From positions 1 to 31,871 of the forward strand of contig QANT01003584.1 in assembly GCA_003254885.1 (NCBI GenBank): a stretch of DNA of 31,871 nt. The letters are read 5' to 3'. The DNA is from Purshia tridentata. Lineage: Eukaryota > Streptophyta > Magnoliopsida > Rosales > Rosaceae. The notes under the pieces are model-generated. The model was not told the origin of the DNA, did not search any database, and worked only from the letters and a program-made list of their open reading frames with translations. The first letter of the stretch is position 1, and each line of letters begins with the position of its first letter. Of this stretch, positions 11,351 through 19,610 are shown piece by piece. Both the position numbers and the translations under genes were made by a program.

Positions 11351-12132
11351 GGATGGGTCGGGCTTCCGGCGGTTACTGTGTTGTACTTCTTGGGAGGGGG
11401 GTTCGAAGAGTTCGAAGAGTTCGAAGAGAAGGGCTGCATGCGAAATTACAATTCTAACCTTGTGACACTAGAATAATCGACGGGTATATCCACTGTTTGC
11501 TCATCCCAGCTTTGCCAGTTAAATATTCTTCAATGCATATTTTATTCTACAGGGGCATTTTGTAAAGGATGTTCACAACATGAGTATTCCACCATTAAAA
11601 TTTTGAGTCATGTCAACTCAATTCTGAGTTGAGGCTTTCAAAGAATGCACCAGACTTATTTTTCGATAATTAACTAGAAAATAAAGGAGGGGTTGGGGGC
11701 ATAATTGGTATTAAGATATATGGACCAACGGTTGCTAATAATTAAAGGTGATATGTCGTCATTTGGGGAAGTAACATTCGAGGGAGGGAGGACAGGTTCA
11801 AGTGCACATGGTACGGCTGTATCAAAAGGTCACATACTAACAAGAAGACACATTTCACGCTCCTTTGAGGGGCGTGCAAATGACGCTCCAAAAAGTCATA
11901 TGCAAGTAGAACCTGATGGTTAATAGTAACTCATATGACATACATATATTGAACCCCATATATTTTAATTTTCATGCGAATCCAAACATAACATAGTAGC
12001 TTCTGCATTCAGTTTTTGGGGATCAACATAAGTAGAAGTATGACTAACACTCTTCATCTATTACATACCCGCAACAAAACAAAAGGAATAAAAACAACAC
12101 TTGGCTGCAGAAAATAGGAATCGTTAGTTTGG
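11351..12132. other. Spacer between FBL3 and U2B''
   Basis: The part next to 11350 should hold the FBL3 5' leader and promoter, including three copies of a 9-bp unit at 11401-11427. The part next to 12132 should hold the 3' UTR of the U2B'' gene. A 72-codon open frame around 11705-11923 resembles no family I know. Nothing else is recognised. Confidence 0.5.
11401..11427. repeat. Three tandem 9-bp repeats in the FBL3 5' flank
   Basis: The unit GTTCGAAGA occurs three times head to tail, about 50-77 bases upstream of the FBL3 start codon. It is probably in the 5' UTR. TTCGAA in each unit is palindromic. Confidence 0.9.
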
Positions 12133-14904
12133 TTACTTCTTGGCAAAAGTGATGGCCATGGGGTTTTGAGGAGTGACTTTGAAGCCTTGAAGGGCCTGCA
12201 TGGCCATAGAGGAGTGAATGTCGTCTTCATACTCTACAAAAGCGATGCCTGGCTTTGCGTCAATCATTCTGACTTCCCTAAATCCTGGGTATTGATTGAA
12301 CAGCAATTCCAGCATTGCACTAGTGGTTTCGTGGGGCAAATTTTCTATGAACAGAATATTGTTTGGAGCTGCTGCTTCCTGTGCATTTGAGTTACCTTGG
12401 CGGAATGAGGCCTGCTGATGATTACACACAGAATTTGCATTAATGAACTAGCACATGCAAATAAAAACACACTTTTCAACATCCATAGAGTGTAAGCACG
12501 ATTCAAATAGCATTATATATATAGTGTTTATATCAGAAACACTTACTGTTCTGCCTCCATTTTCAGCAGGTCCACCATTTGCTGAAGCAGATTGCGGCCC
12601 ATCGTCAGCTCGTCGCTTTCTTTCAGCTGGACCAACAGATTTGTTTCAAATAATTACTTGCATATGATAATGTAAGAATCTAATTTCCAAACATCCTATT
12701 CAGCATAAACGAAAAAAATCTTAATATTCTGTATCCACCACTTTGTAAATCTAGCCTTGAAGTATATAGTGACGTTTTCTACGCCTAACAGGCCAGAGGA
12801 ACACTACAAGAGTCAAATGCATTCAACCAAATTTTCTAGACATAGCCAAACAAATCATAGCAGTAACGGAATACTCAGAACTGCTCTCAAATTATCACTA
12901 AAATATTATTTTTCTTATTAATAGTACTGACTTACCCACAATCATATTTCCCAATCTAAAATGTAGGTTCTGTTAGAATTCTAAGCATTCCTGTGCCCTA
13001 TTGTTTTTCAAGAACTAATGTGCTCTCATCATCCTCAGGAACACAGTAAACCAGTGATTTATTCATTGTAACCTTTATATTCTTATGCTAGAGCAATGGT
13101 TCATGCATCTAATAACTAAATTCAGTTAGCTGTCATCAAATATGATAGTGAAAAAATAAAGATTATTCTGAATTCAAAGTAAGTTTCAGTCACCTTTTTC
13201 TTCTTGCTTCTTTTTCTTTTCTCTTGGAACAAAGCTTCCTTCCACTTTAGCTATACAATCTGACTTTGTTTTTGCATATTGAATTCTCTGCACCAAATAA
13301 ATTATACTCGTATTTACTTTTGAATAAGAAAATTTAATGAATGTGATTATCACAATCAATTTTTTTATTGAAAGAGGAAGCGACCAAAGCAAAAATAAGA
13401 GTTTAATCAAATGCCCATTTGAGGGAAAAAAAAAAAAAAAAACTCTTAGTATTTGGTAACTTCCTTTGTAATATATGCAATTCCTACATTATAAACTATC
13501 TAAAGAACCGAAAAGGAAGTCTAAGCTTGCCAGACATGGTCTTGAAGCCTAAAGTCCAATAGAACATCCACAGCCCAAAGACAAGTACGCACAAATAGAG
13601 AATATGAGATGAAGAAGATACATTAGGCAGGCATATATATGGTTCCAGAGAATTGGAATCTTAACAAACATATCCAACATATATGCAAAAAACTACCAAC
13701 TGAGCTCATTCAGACCCACCATGGGTTTATCATAAAATGGAAAGTTTTGCATCTGCCGCACAGCATTACTGGCAGAGGTCACTTCAAGAAATGCAACCCA
13801 TGCTTGCCCTCGTAGCCTGGGTGTCTTCAAGGCAACAACATCCAAAATCTTTCCATATTGAGAGAATAAACAATAGAGGGCCCTCTTCAGTTCTGCAAAG
13901 GAAAAAAATGCCATCATTAACATAAAAAATGAAGGTGACCACCAAAAGGCAAAAGGTTATGCCTAAAAATAGTAAAAAGATGTCGTTACGCTAGACAATT
14001 GAAAAGAAAAATGTGAACTCTATTGTTACTTTCTTGCCTATATAGTTCCCTTTTCTCATTTTTATGATCCAAATCATTTAGAACCACAAAATTATCTAAC
14101 ACTGTGTTTGGTGTAGTGGATTCAGAAGAAGAGATTTTGATTTGATTCTTCGTGTAAAATGTTTAGTGAGACTTTAGAAGTGTTACTTTTGTATTAATGA
14201 AATCTGCATGTGAATCTGATCATTTGAAATAGGATGCATTTCAAATACTCCAGAATAAAATACAATGTTTTCTTCGCCACTCTTAACCAAAAGTATCACT
14301 GGTACACTACATTTTCTTTCATGTTTTCAACAATTGATGCAAATAATTTAAACTAAATAGTCAAATCCAAATCCATCCTTTTAAATCCACAAATTCAAAT
14401 GCTACCCTAGTATCTGGTTCTAATCCTTGAAATTCAACTATCAACATGGTCCAACAAATATAATTTTGAATACCCAATTCAATGTGCAACCAAGTATGTT
14501 ACCTTTCAAGCATATAAAGTATTAATATAGTTCCTCAATCTGCAACTACCAGACCAAATTTCACTAACTTTACCATACCCAATATACTGTGGCTGCACTC
14601 ACCGATACAAACTAAAACCCTAAACCTCCACTGGTGCTAAGAAGAAGTTAAAATGAAAACAAAGGAAGCTCTGCTCAGTGGAGCTTTGGCGAATAGTTTT
14701 TCTGACTAGAACTGACTCAATTGCGTTTAATGGTGCGAGTGAAAAAATCAGCATTTCGATTTTCATATAGTTTCCTTAGGTTTCTGGGTAACCAAACAAA
14801 GGGTAAAAGAAAAGAGCGTAGATTGAGGTACCTTCTTTTCTGATTTTCTCGTTGAGATTCTTAATGTATATAGTTTGGTTAGGCGGTATGTCCCCTGAAA
14901 GCAT
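12133..14904 (-). CDS. U2 small nuclear ribonucleoprotein B'' (U2B'')
   Basis: Core protein of the U2 snRNP, which binds a U2 snRNA stem-loop together with U2A' in the nucleus. Exons on the minus strand are 14904-14832, 13892-13720, 13287-13194, 12626-12547 and 12414-12133, with matching phases, giving 233 residues. The plant protein is about the same length. RRM1 starts near residue 9 with RNP2 IYIKNL and RNP1 [11 protein letters not shown]2 is C-terminal with RNP2 LFIENL and RNP1 GIAFVEY, ending ITFAKK. A charged linker ([15 protein letters not shown]) joins them. ATG at 14904 starts [10 protein letters not shown], as in the plant family; an in-frame upstream ATG at 15048 has no family match. 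Intron 1 is long (939 bases) and holds an AAACCCTAA telo-box near 14615. The last intron has a CAGCAG tandem acceptor. U1A is a close relative, but the sequence and length fit U2B'' better. Confidence 0.93.
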
Positions 14905-15023
14905 GGTCGCAAAGAGAGAGAGATGGCACAGCTTCAAGTCTCTGATTTGTGTCTGTGTGTGAGAGAGCGAGAGACTCGGTATCGAATCGGACTGAGCCCT
15001 AGAAGATGTTCTCAAGCCGACAA

Positions 15024-15132
15024 TGGGCTCTAAATTTTCTTTAAACATTCTGGTCGTTGGGCCTGGATCTTTTTAAACTAGCTCCGTATTTCATAGCCCA
15101 GAGTCTTGAAAAGCCTCCTATATATTAGCCCA
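15024..15132. promoter_or_regulatory. Four site II (TGGGCY) motifs upstream of U2B''
   Basis: TGGGCT at 15024-15029 (+), TGGGCC at 15058-15063 (+), AGCCCA at 15095-15100 and AGCCCA at 15127-15132 (both TGGGCT on the minus strand). They lie 120-230 bases upstream of the U2B'' start. Site II motifs are bound by TCP factors and mark plant housekeeping, growth-linked promoters. Confidence 0.6.
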
Positions 15133-15448
15133 CAACTGTCAGTTTTTCTATTACTGAAGTTTCCGGTTTTACCCCTACATAAAACAAATTAAAATATATA
15201 TATATTTAAAATTTAAAAATAAAACCTTAAAAAAAAAAAAATTTCAGTTTCTTTCCTCAACTATCTGACCAAAATCGTAACAGTCTGCTAGCTAGATATG
15301 TGGAATGCTGGAAGCAAAACCTTGTGACAACAACAAACAAAATGCGAGGGATTTGATAAAGTTTTAGAAACTTGAGGGACAAGCGAGGCATTTAAGAGCA
15401 TGAGGCCATACTGATGATAAAGGAAGGCCCATGCGGCCACGTAAACCA

Positions 15449-15457
15449 TCTATATAA
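15449..15457 (+). promoter_or_regulatory. TATA box of the SDR gene
   Basis: CTATATAAC lies about 80 bases upstream of ATG 15533. Initiation about 30 bases downstream would fall near 15482, which excludes the in-frame ATG at 15479 and supports 15533 as the start codon. Confidence 0.6.
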
Positions 15458-15492
15458 CCCATTGATCCGTCTTCACATATGCACCAATCAGT

Positions 15493-15523
15493 CACACACA
15501 CTCTCTCTCTCTCTCTCTCTCTC
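15493..15523. repeat. CA/CT microsatellite in the SDR 5' leader
   Basis: A short CACACACA run is followed by about eleven CT units, ending ten bases before the SDR start codon. It is a likely length polymorphism. Confidence 0.9.
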
Positions 15524-15532
15524 ATTAGAACT

Positions 15533-16686
15533 ATGCCTGCTCAAGCGATACCTGAAAAAACCCTTCAATGTATTCATCGCACAGACAGTAATAACAACTC
15601 TCTTCCACCTAATAGGTTTGTCTCGATCTCTCACATTTTTGGCATCAATATTTTACTTATGTAACACTGTCATATTTTTAATGTACAAAATTTGATAAAT
15701 ATAAAAGAATCTACGTCATAGTAATAATTATCAGATTTTATTTGGCAATTGCAACTAAAGGAAGTCTAGATTAATTAGTTTTGGATGCATATATAAAATG
15801 TGCTTTAGTGAATATATATCTTGATCATTTATTTCTTAATTTTTAAATATGATCGAATAGTATCTCTGGCCTTGTACATGTTGGAGGGAGAAGTAGCAAT
15901 CGTAACAGGTGGTGCCGGGGAATAGGAGAAGCAACAGTGAGAGTCTTCGTGAAGCATGGAGCTAAGGTAATGATTGCAGACATTAATGACACAAGTGGCA
16001 CTCTTTTAGCAAACGCATTGCATCATTCAGCAATCTATGCAGGTTGCGATGTAACATTAGAAGAAGACATCAAAAACTTGATCAACCTCACAATCTCCCA
16101 CTTCGGTCGACTAGACATTCTCTTCAACAATGCCGGAGTTCTCGGAAACTTATCAAAAAACAAGAGCATCATGGATTTTGATGCCCATGAATTTGATCAC
16201 ATTATGGGTGTGAATGTCAGAGGAGCTGCCTTGGGGATGAAGCATGCAGCTAGAGTCATGGTTCCCAGAAGAAGTGGGTGCATAATCTCCACTGCCAGTG
16301 TGGCTGGTATGATGGGTGGGCTTGGGCCTCATGCTTACACGGCCTCAAAGCATGCCATTGTGGGCCTGACCAAAAACGCGGCCTGTGAATTGGGTCGGTA
16401 TGGGATTAGGGTTAATTGTATTTATCCTTTTGGGGTTGCCACTTCCATGTTGATCAATGCTTGGAGGAGCTGTGAGGAAGATGGTGAAGATGATGATGAA
16501 GGAGAAGTGGAAAAGATAGAGGAACTTGTGAGAGGCTTAGCGACTTTAAAGGGTGCAACTCTAAAAGCTGAAGATATAGCTGAGGCTGCTCTTTTTCTTG
16601 CAAGTGGTGAATCAAAGTATGTGAGTGGTCATAACCTTGTTGTGGATGGTGGTTATACTACCTCAAACAACTGCGTGGGTTTGTAG
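15533..16686 (+). pseudogene. Short-chain dehydrogenase/reductase, SDR2a-like, damaged
   Basis: NAD(P)-dependent oxidoreductase family. Exon 1 is 15533-15615 (MPAQAIPEKTLQ...). The second exon runs to the stop at 16684-16686 and ends in the family tail [19 protein letters not shown], as in Arabidopsis SDR2a (At3g51680) from memory. The catalytic parts are intact: NNAGVLG, STASVAG and the Y-x3-K of YTASK. Two lesions sit near the cofactor site. The expected acceptor before [11 protein letters not shown] reads AT (15878-15879), not AG. One base is missing after GGTGGTGCCGGGG (to 15920), so TGGAxGIG is followed by a TAG. An AG at 15859-15860 would splice in a different frame and read through both lesions to give 302 residues, but with NRWCRGIG instead of the Gly-rich motif. 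It could be a pseudogene, a diverged gene, or an assembly error. Related enzymes oxidise terpenoid, ABA-pathway or lignan alcohols; its substrate is not known. Confidence 0.8.
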
Positions 16687-17596
16687 TGATATGAGGATAT
16701 AAGCAGTTATATATTAGTAGGTCTTCTCTCTTGTCAGTTACTGGTATTACACATTCGACGTAGACATACGTACGTATACCCACATTAGACAAGTTTAGTA
16801 AAGATATATGAAGATTTACATTGCATTTCAAAGATAATATTATTCAATAGTGATCATATAAATAGATGAATAGCATTTAATCAATTTGTTTTTTTTTAAG
16901 TCTTATATAATAGATATATAATTTTTGGATGAACACTTGAAAAGAATAAATTATTTAGATATTTCAAATAACTTTATTTAAAATTAAGATACTTTAGTGG
17001 AAGCTGATTAGCGATATATATAGAAAGTATGCGCACTAATATGACTATTTTTGGTTGACCAAAACTATAAAATTCGTATAATCGCTTTCATCTTATTTCT
17101 ATATTGAATTTCTTCCCAGCCATATTATATATTCGTTTCCCTGCTAGCATTTTTGGGCTTCCCGAAAAGTTGTAGAAATTAATTGATAAAACTTTCATCT
17201 GTTGAAACTCAATTTGAACTTGTATCAGGGACCAAGCAAACCGTCCCCAGATTAGCATATTCTGTAGCAATATAATTAGGCACAACTGCTAATTAAGAAT
17301 CTCAAACAGACTTGTTTAGCATAAATGCACACAAAAATATATATATATTAGTCAACATCAATCTTTCACGTGCGCTCCACATCGATTTAATGACTAAAAT
17401 AGTAAATATAACTTAATACTTATAAGTTATATTATCAAGTGATCGAGCCCATACCTGTTGGTGTAGATTGGAAAATACAACTAGCTACAGCAATACCTCA
17501 ACTATCGAACACTTCTCCAATCATAAAAAGAATTTAATATATAAATAAACTTATAATAAAAAATGTTACGTGATGAGAGAATAAATCTCACTCGCC
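16687..17596. other. AT-rich spacer upstream of the first WI12 gene
   Basis: No coding sequence is recognised. A G-box CACGTG lies at 17367-17372, about 290 bases upstream of the WI12 start at 17661. It would suit bZIP/bHLH control, but a single site is weak evidence. The first part is presumably SDR 3' flank. Confidence 0.5.
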
Positions 17597-17605
17597 TATA
17601 TATAT
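17597..17605 (+). promoter_or_regulatory. TATA box of the first WI12 gene
   Basis: TATATATAT at 17597-17605 overlaps the most upstream in-frame ATG (17604). Transcription would begin near 17628, so translation should start at the next in-frame ATG, 17661. Confidence 0.65.
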
Positions 17606-17660
17606 GAATTCGCGTACCCGTCCTCAGATTCCTAACAAATTGCAATCGAACAGCGACAAA

Positions 17661-18170
17661 ATGCCGCCGGCGGAAAAGACAAGTACTCTCGGCGAATTAT
17701 TAGTGGCGGAAAAGCGGCCACCGGAATCCCCTCACAGAAAAATTGTGAAAGCACTCTACAAGGCCTTGGCCCGTAAAGATACGGAAACCACCGCAAAGCT
17801 AGTGGGCCCCGATCTTGAGTGGTGGTTCCATGGGCCGCCGCATTGCCAGCACATGATGAGGACGCTCACTGCCGGAGAATCGAGATTACACGTGGAGTTC
17901 AGATTCAGGCCGCGGAGCATCAGGGCCGTTGGTGACCGTGTGATGGCGGAGGGATGGGAGGGATCGAACTCCACGGCCTACTGGGTGCACGTGTGGACTG
18001 TCAAGGAGGGAATGATTACTCAGCTACGTGAGTATTTCAACACGTGGGTGACGGTGATCTACGTTTGGGTTTCGGATCAGGCGGAAGATGATCAGATGAT
18101 GAAGCTGTGGGAGAGTGATCCTAGGGAGTGCTTTAAGCGCTCATTGCCACATGTTGTGCTAGCTATATAA
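17661..18170 (+). CDS. WI12/WUN1 wound-induced family protein (SnoaL/NTF2-like fold)
   Basis: Single-exon gene of 169 residues, starting MPPAEKTSTL. The Wound-induced protein WI12 family signature is clear: an N-terminal helix (KIVKALYKALARKD), then WWFHGPP, FRPRSIRAVGDRVMAEGWE, YWVHVWTVKEGMITQLREYFNTWVTV and a C-terminal VWVSD...KLWESDP region. The fold is a small alpha+beta cone of NTF2/SnoaL type. No catalytic activity is established for the plant proteins; relatives (potato WUN1, ice-plant WI12, Arabidopsis SAG20) are induced by wounding, pathogens or senescence. The longer reading from ATG 17604 is rejected because that ATG lies in the TATA box. The N-terminal extension is longer, and the tail (RSLPHVVLAI) more diverged, than in the second copy 0.9 kb away. 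No transit peptide is obvious. Confidence 0.88.
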   Translation: MPPAEKTSTLGELLVAEKRPPESPHRKIVKALYKALARKDTETTAKLVGPDLEWWFHGPPHCQHMMRTLTAGESRLHVEFRFRPRSIRAVGDRVMAEGWEGSNSTAYWVHVWTVKEGMITQLREYFNTWVTVIYVWVSDQAEDDQMMKLWESDPRECFKRSLPHVVLAI

Positions 18171-19055
18171 TAGAAATTTTCCGATCAACTATATATGGAT
18201 ACGCAAACACCGCATTGATTGCTCGAAACGGCAGCGTTTCAACGCTGATCACTGTTTTCTTTAATATTATTATTCTTATATATAAAGACTTAGCCGATCA
18301 GCCATGGCCGGCAACTCAAGGTCCCCCATTCAGAGATAAAGGCTTCGAGCCCAACCAGCCATGGCCCATTTTTTGGTTAAAAAGGGAAAAGAAAAGGGGT
18401 GCTAAAAATTTTCAGTCAATATAATGTTTATGGTCCGGTCAAAACAGTATTTTGCAGTTTAATAATACTTCTAAGTGTGAAAAGGAAATTTCGATTTGTT
18501 TGAATGATATGGATGAAATTGAATACCGAAGGTCAATTTGGAAATTCCGAAAAGAAATTGAGTACTATGTGAACTAATCAAAAGTAGAAAATGAGCAAGA
18601 TGGCCCTCTAGTACTAGTTAAGCTCGATTTCGGGTTTTTTACACTCTACTGATTACGGTGTGAATTGGCTTGGAGAAATTGAAAATTTAAATATAAATGT
18701 CATGTGAAAACTATATAAAAAATTCAAGAAGCATCAAAATTATCTTAATCATAAGAGTGTATAAATATGCTACCTAGTATTAGCAGTTCTTTTACATATC
18801 TCTAGTATTTGTGTTACTTTGAATCCTTGGGACTTCTTCCAATAAAACCATAATTAACCATTTAAAATCCTCTTACAAGTTCATAAAGTTAATAAAAATA
18901 TTTTCATTCAATTGAGATACCAACTTACACACAACAAAAGCACACCATTCCAAGCTCCATATTCCAACATAAAGCACACCATTCCATTCACAATTATTAC
19001 AACACACCTCCTTACAATTTGCTTCACCCCACATACTAAGCCTGGCCTTTGAATG
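18171..19055. other. Spacer between the convergent WI12 genes
   Basis: This should contain the 3' UTRs of both genes. A segment at 18290-18420 is GC-richer and has GCCATGGCC twice (about 18302 and 18358), which may be a repeat fragment of unknown class. A 16-bp direct repeat lies at 18937-18986. Nothing coding is recognised. Confidence 0.5.
18937..18986. repeat. 16-bp direct repeat in the second WI12 gene's 3' flank
   Basis: AAAGCACACCATTCCA occurs exactly at 18937-18952 and 18971-18986, 70-120 bases downstream of the stop codon of the minus-strand gene. Confidence 0.85.
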
Positions 19056-19080
19056 CTATAGTGCCAAAACAAGGCCAGGC
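19040..19080 (-). repeat. Hairpin across the WI12 stop codon
   Basis: GCCTGGCCTT (19040-19049) and AAGGCCAGGC (19071-19080) are perfect 10-bp inverted arms with a 21-base loop that contains the stop codon at 19056-19058. One arm encodes part of the conserved VPGLVLAL tail. It could fold in the mRNA; whether it matters is unknown. Confidence 0.8.
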
Positions 19081-19526
19081 ACGGACTTGCTATCAGAGAG
19101 CTTACTCTGCCAAACACTCTGGCAATTCCTTGACGACTGTGACGTAATTTGGGGTGACGATAACCGGGTGACCGTGACGGACGTGTTGCAGTACTCCCTC
19201 ACCTGGGTAATTATCCCATTCGTGACGGTCCATGCATGCACCCATGAAACCGAACGACCTTCGTCGTAGCCTTCAGCCAGCACCATTGACCCGAAGGCAA
19301 CAACTGAGAGAGGAGCGAATTTGAAGGGCGACGAGTCGTATGCACCGGTGAGTAGGCGCTTCAAATGCTGATGCGTTGGCGGGCCGTGGAACCACCACCC
19401 GAGGTAGGGTGCGAGGAGGAGGTGGACGACATCAACGTCTTTGGAGGTTAAGGCGTCGTACAAAGCCAACACTGTCGTTTCGTTGCGTGCTTCTTCTTCT
19501 TCTTCTATTCCGATCCCTCTAGACAT
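19056..19526 (-). CDS. Wound-induced protein WUN1/WI12 homologue
   Basis: Single-exon gene of 156 residues. Family blocks are clear: LALYDALTSKDVDVV, WWFHGPP, FKFAPLSVVAFGSMVLAEGYD, SWVHAWTVTNGIITQVREY, NTSVTVTRL, SVWQSKL and the tail SVPGLVLAL. It is very close to potato WUN1 as I remember it, closer than the neighbouring copy at 17661-18170. The N-terminus has an acidic Glu run (IEEEEEARNE) encoded by a GAA-rich tract. A TATA box lies 77-84 bases upstream of the ATG at 19526. The pair is convergent, so it is either an inverted tandem duplication or two old paralogues; divergence of both termini favours an old event. Expected expression is wound- or stress-induced. Confidence 0.92.
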   Translation of the reverse strand: MSRGIGIEEEEEARNETTVLALYDALTSKDVDVVHLLLAPYLGWWFHGPPTHQHLKRLLTGAYDSSPFKFAPLSVVAFGSMVLAEGYDEGRSVSWVHAWTVTNGIITQVREYCNTSVTVTRLSSPQITSQSSRNCQSVWQSKLSDSKSVPGLVLAL

Positions 19527-19602
19527 GCTTGAGATTTGAGAGTTTGCCAGTTCTGTGAGGTCGAAGCAAGCTGTATGTGGCTTTCAGTTCGACTGCTTGG
19601 TG

Positions 19603-19610
19603 ATTATATA
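19603..19610 (-). promoter_or_regulatory. TATA box of the second WI12 gene
   Basis: On the minus strand TATATAAT reads at 19610-19603, about 80 bases upstream of the ATG at 19526, giving a 5' leader of roughly 45-50 bases. Confidence 0.6.

Larger units (their letters stand above)
14905..15532. other. Divergent promoter region between U2B'' and the SDR gene
   Basis: About 630 bases separate the two divergently oriented start codons. The U2B'' side holds four site II motifs; the SDR side holds a TATA box and a CT microsatellite. An AT-rich stretch with an A-run lies near 15190-15242. No other gene is seen. Confidence 0.7.

Noticed and set aside
11705..11923. 72-codon plus-strand frame between FBL3 and U2B''
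   Set aside because: No recognisable domain, no promoter seen, and low-complexity composition at its start.
15414..15695. 93-codon plus-strand frame over SDR exon 1
   Set aside because: Different frame from the conserved MPAQAIPEKTLQ start; it reads the CT repeat as Leu-Ser.
18290..18420. GC-richer segment with GCCATGGCC twice, considered as a transposon
   Set aside because: No terminal repeats, target-site duplication or coding trace could be defined.
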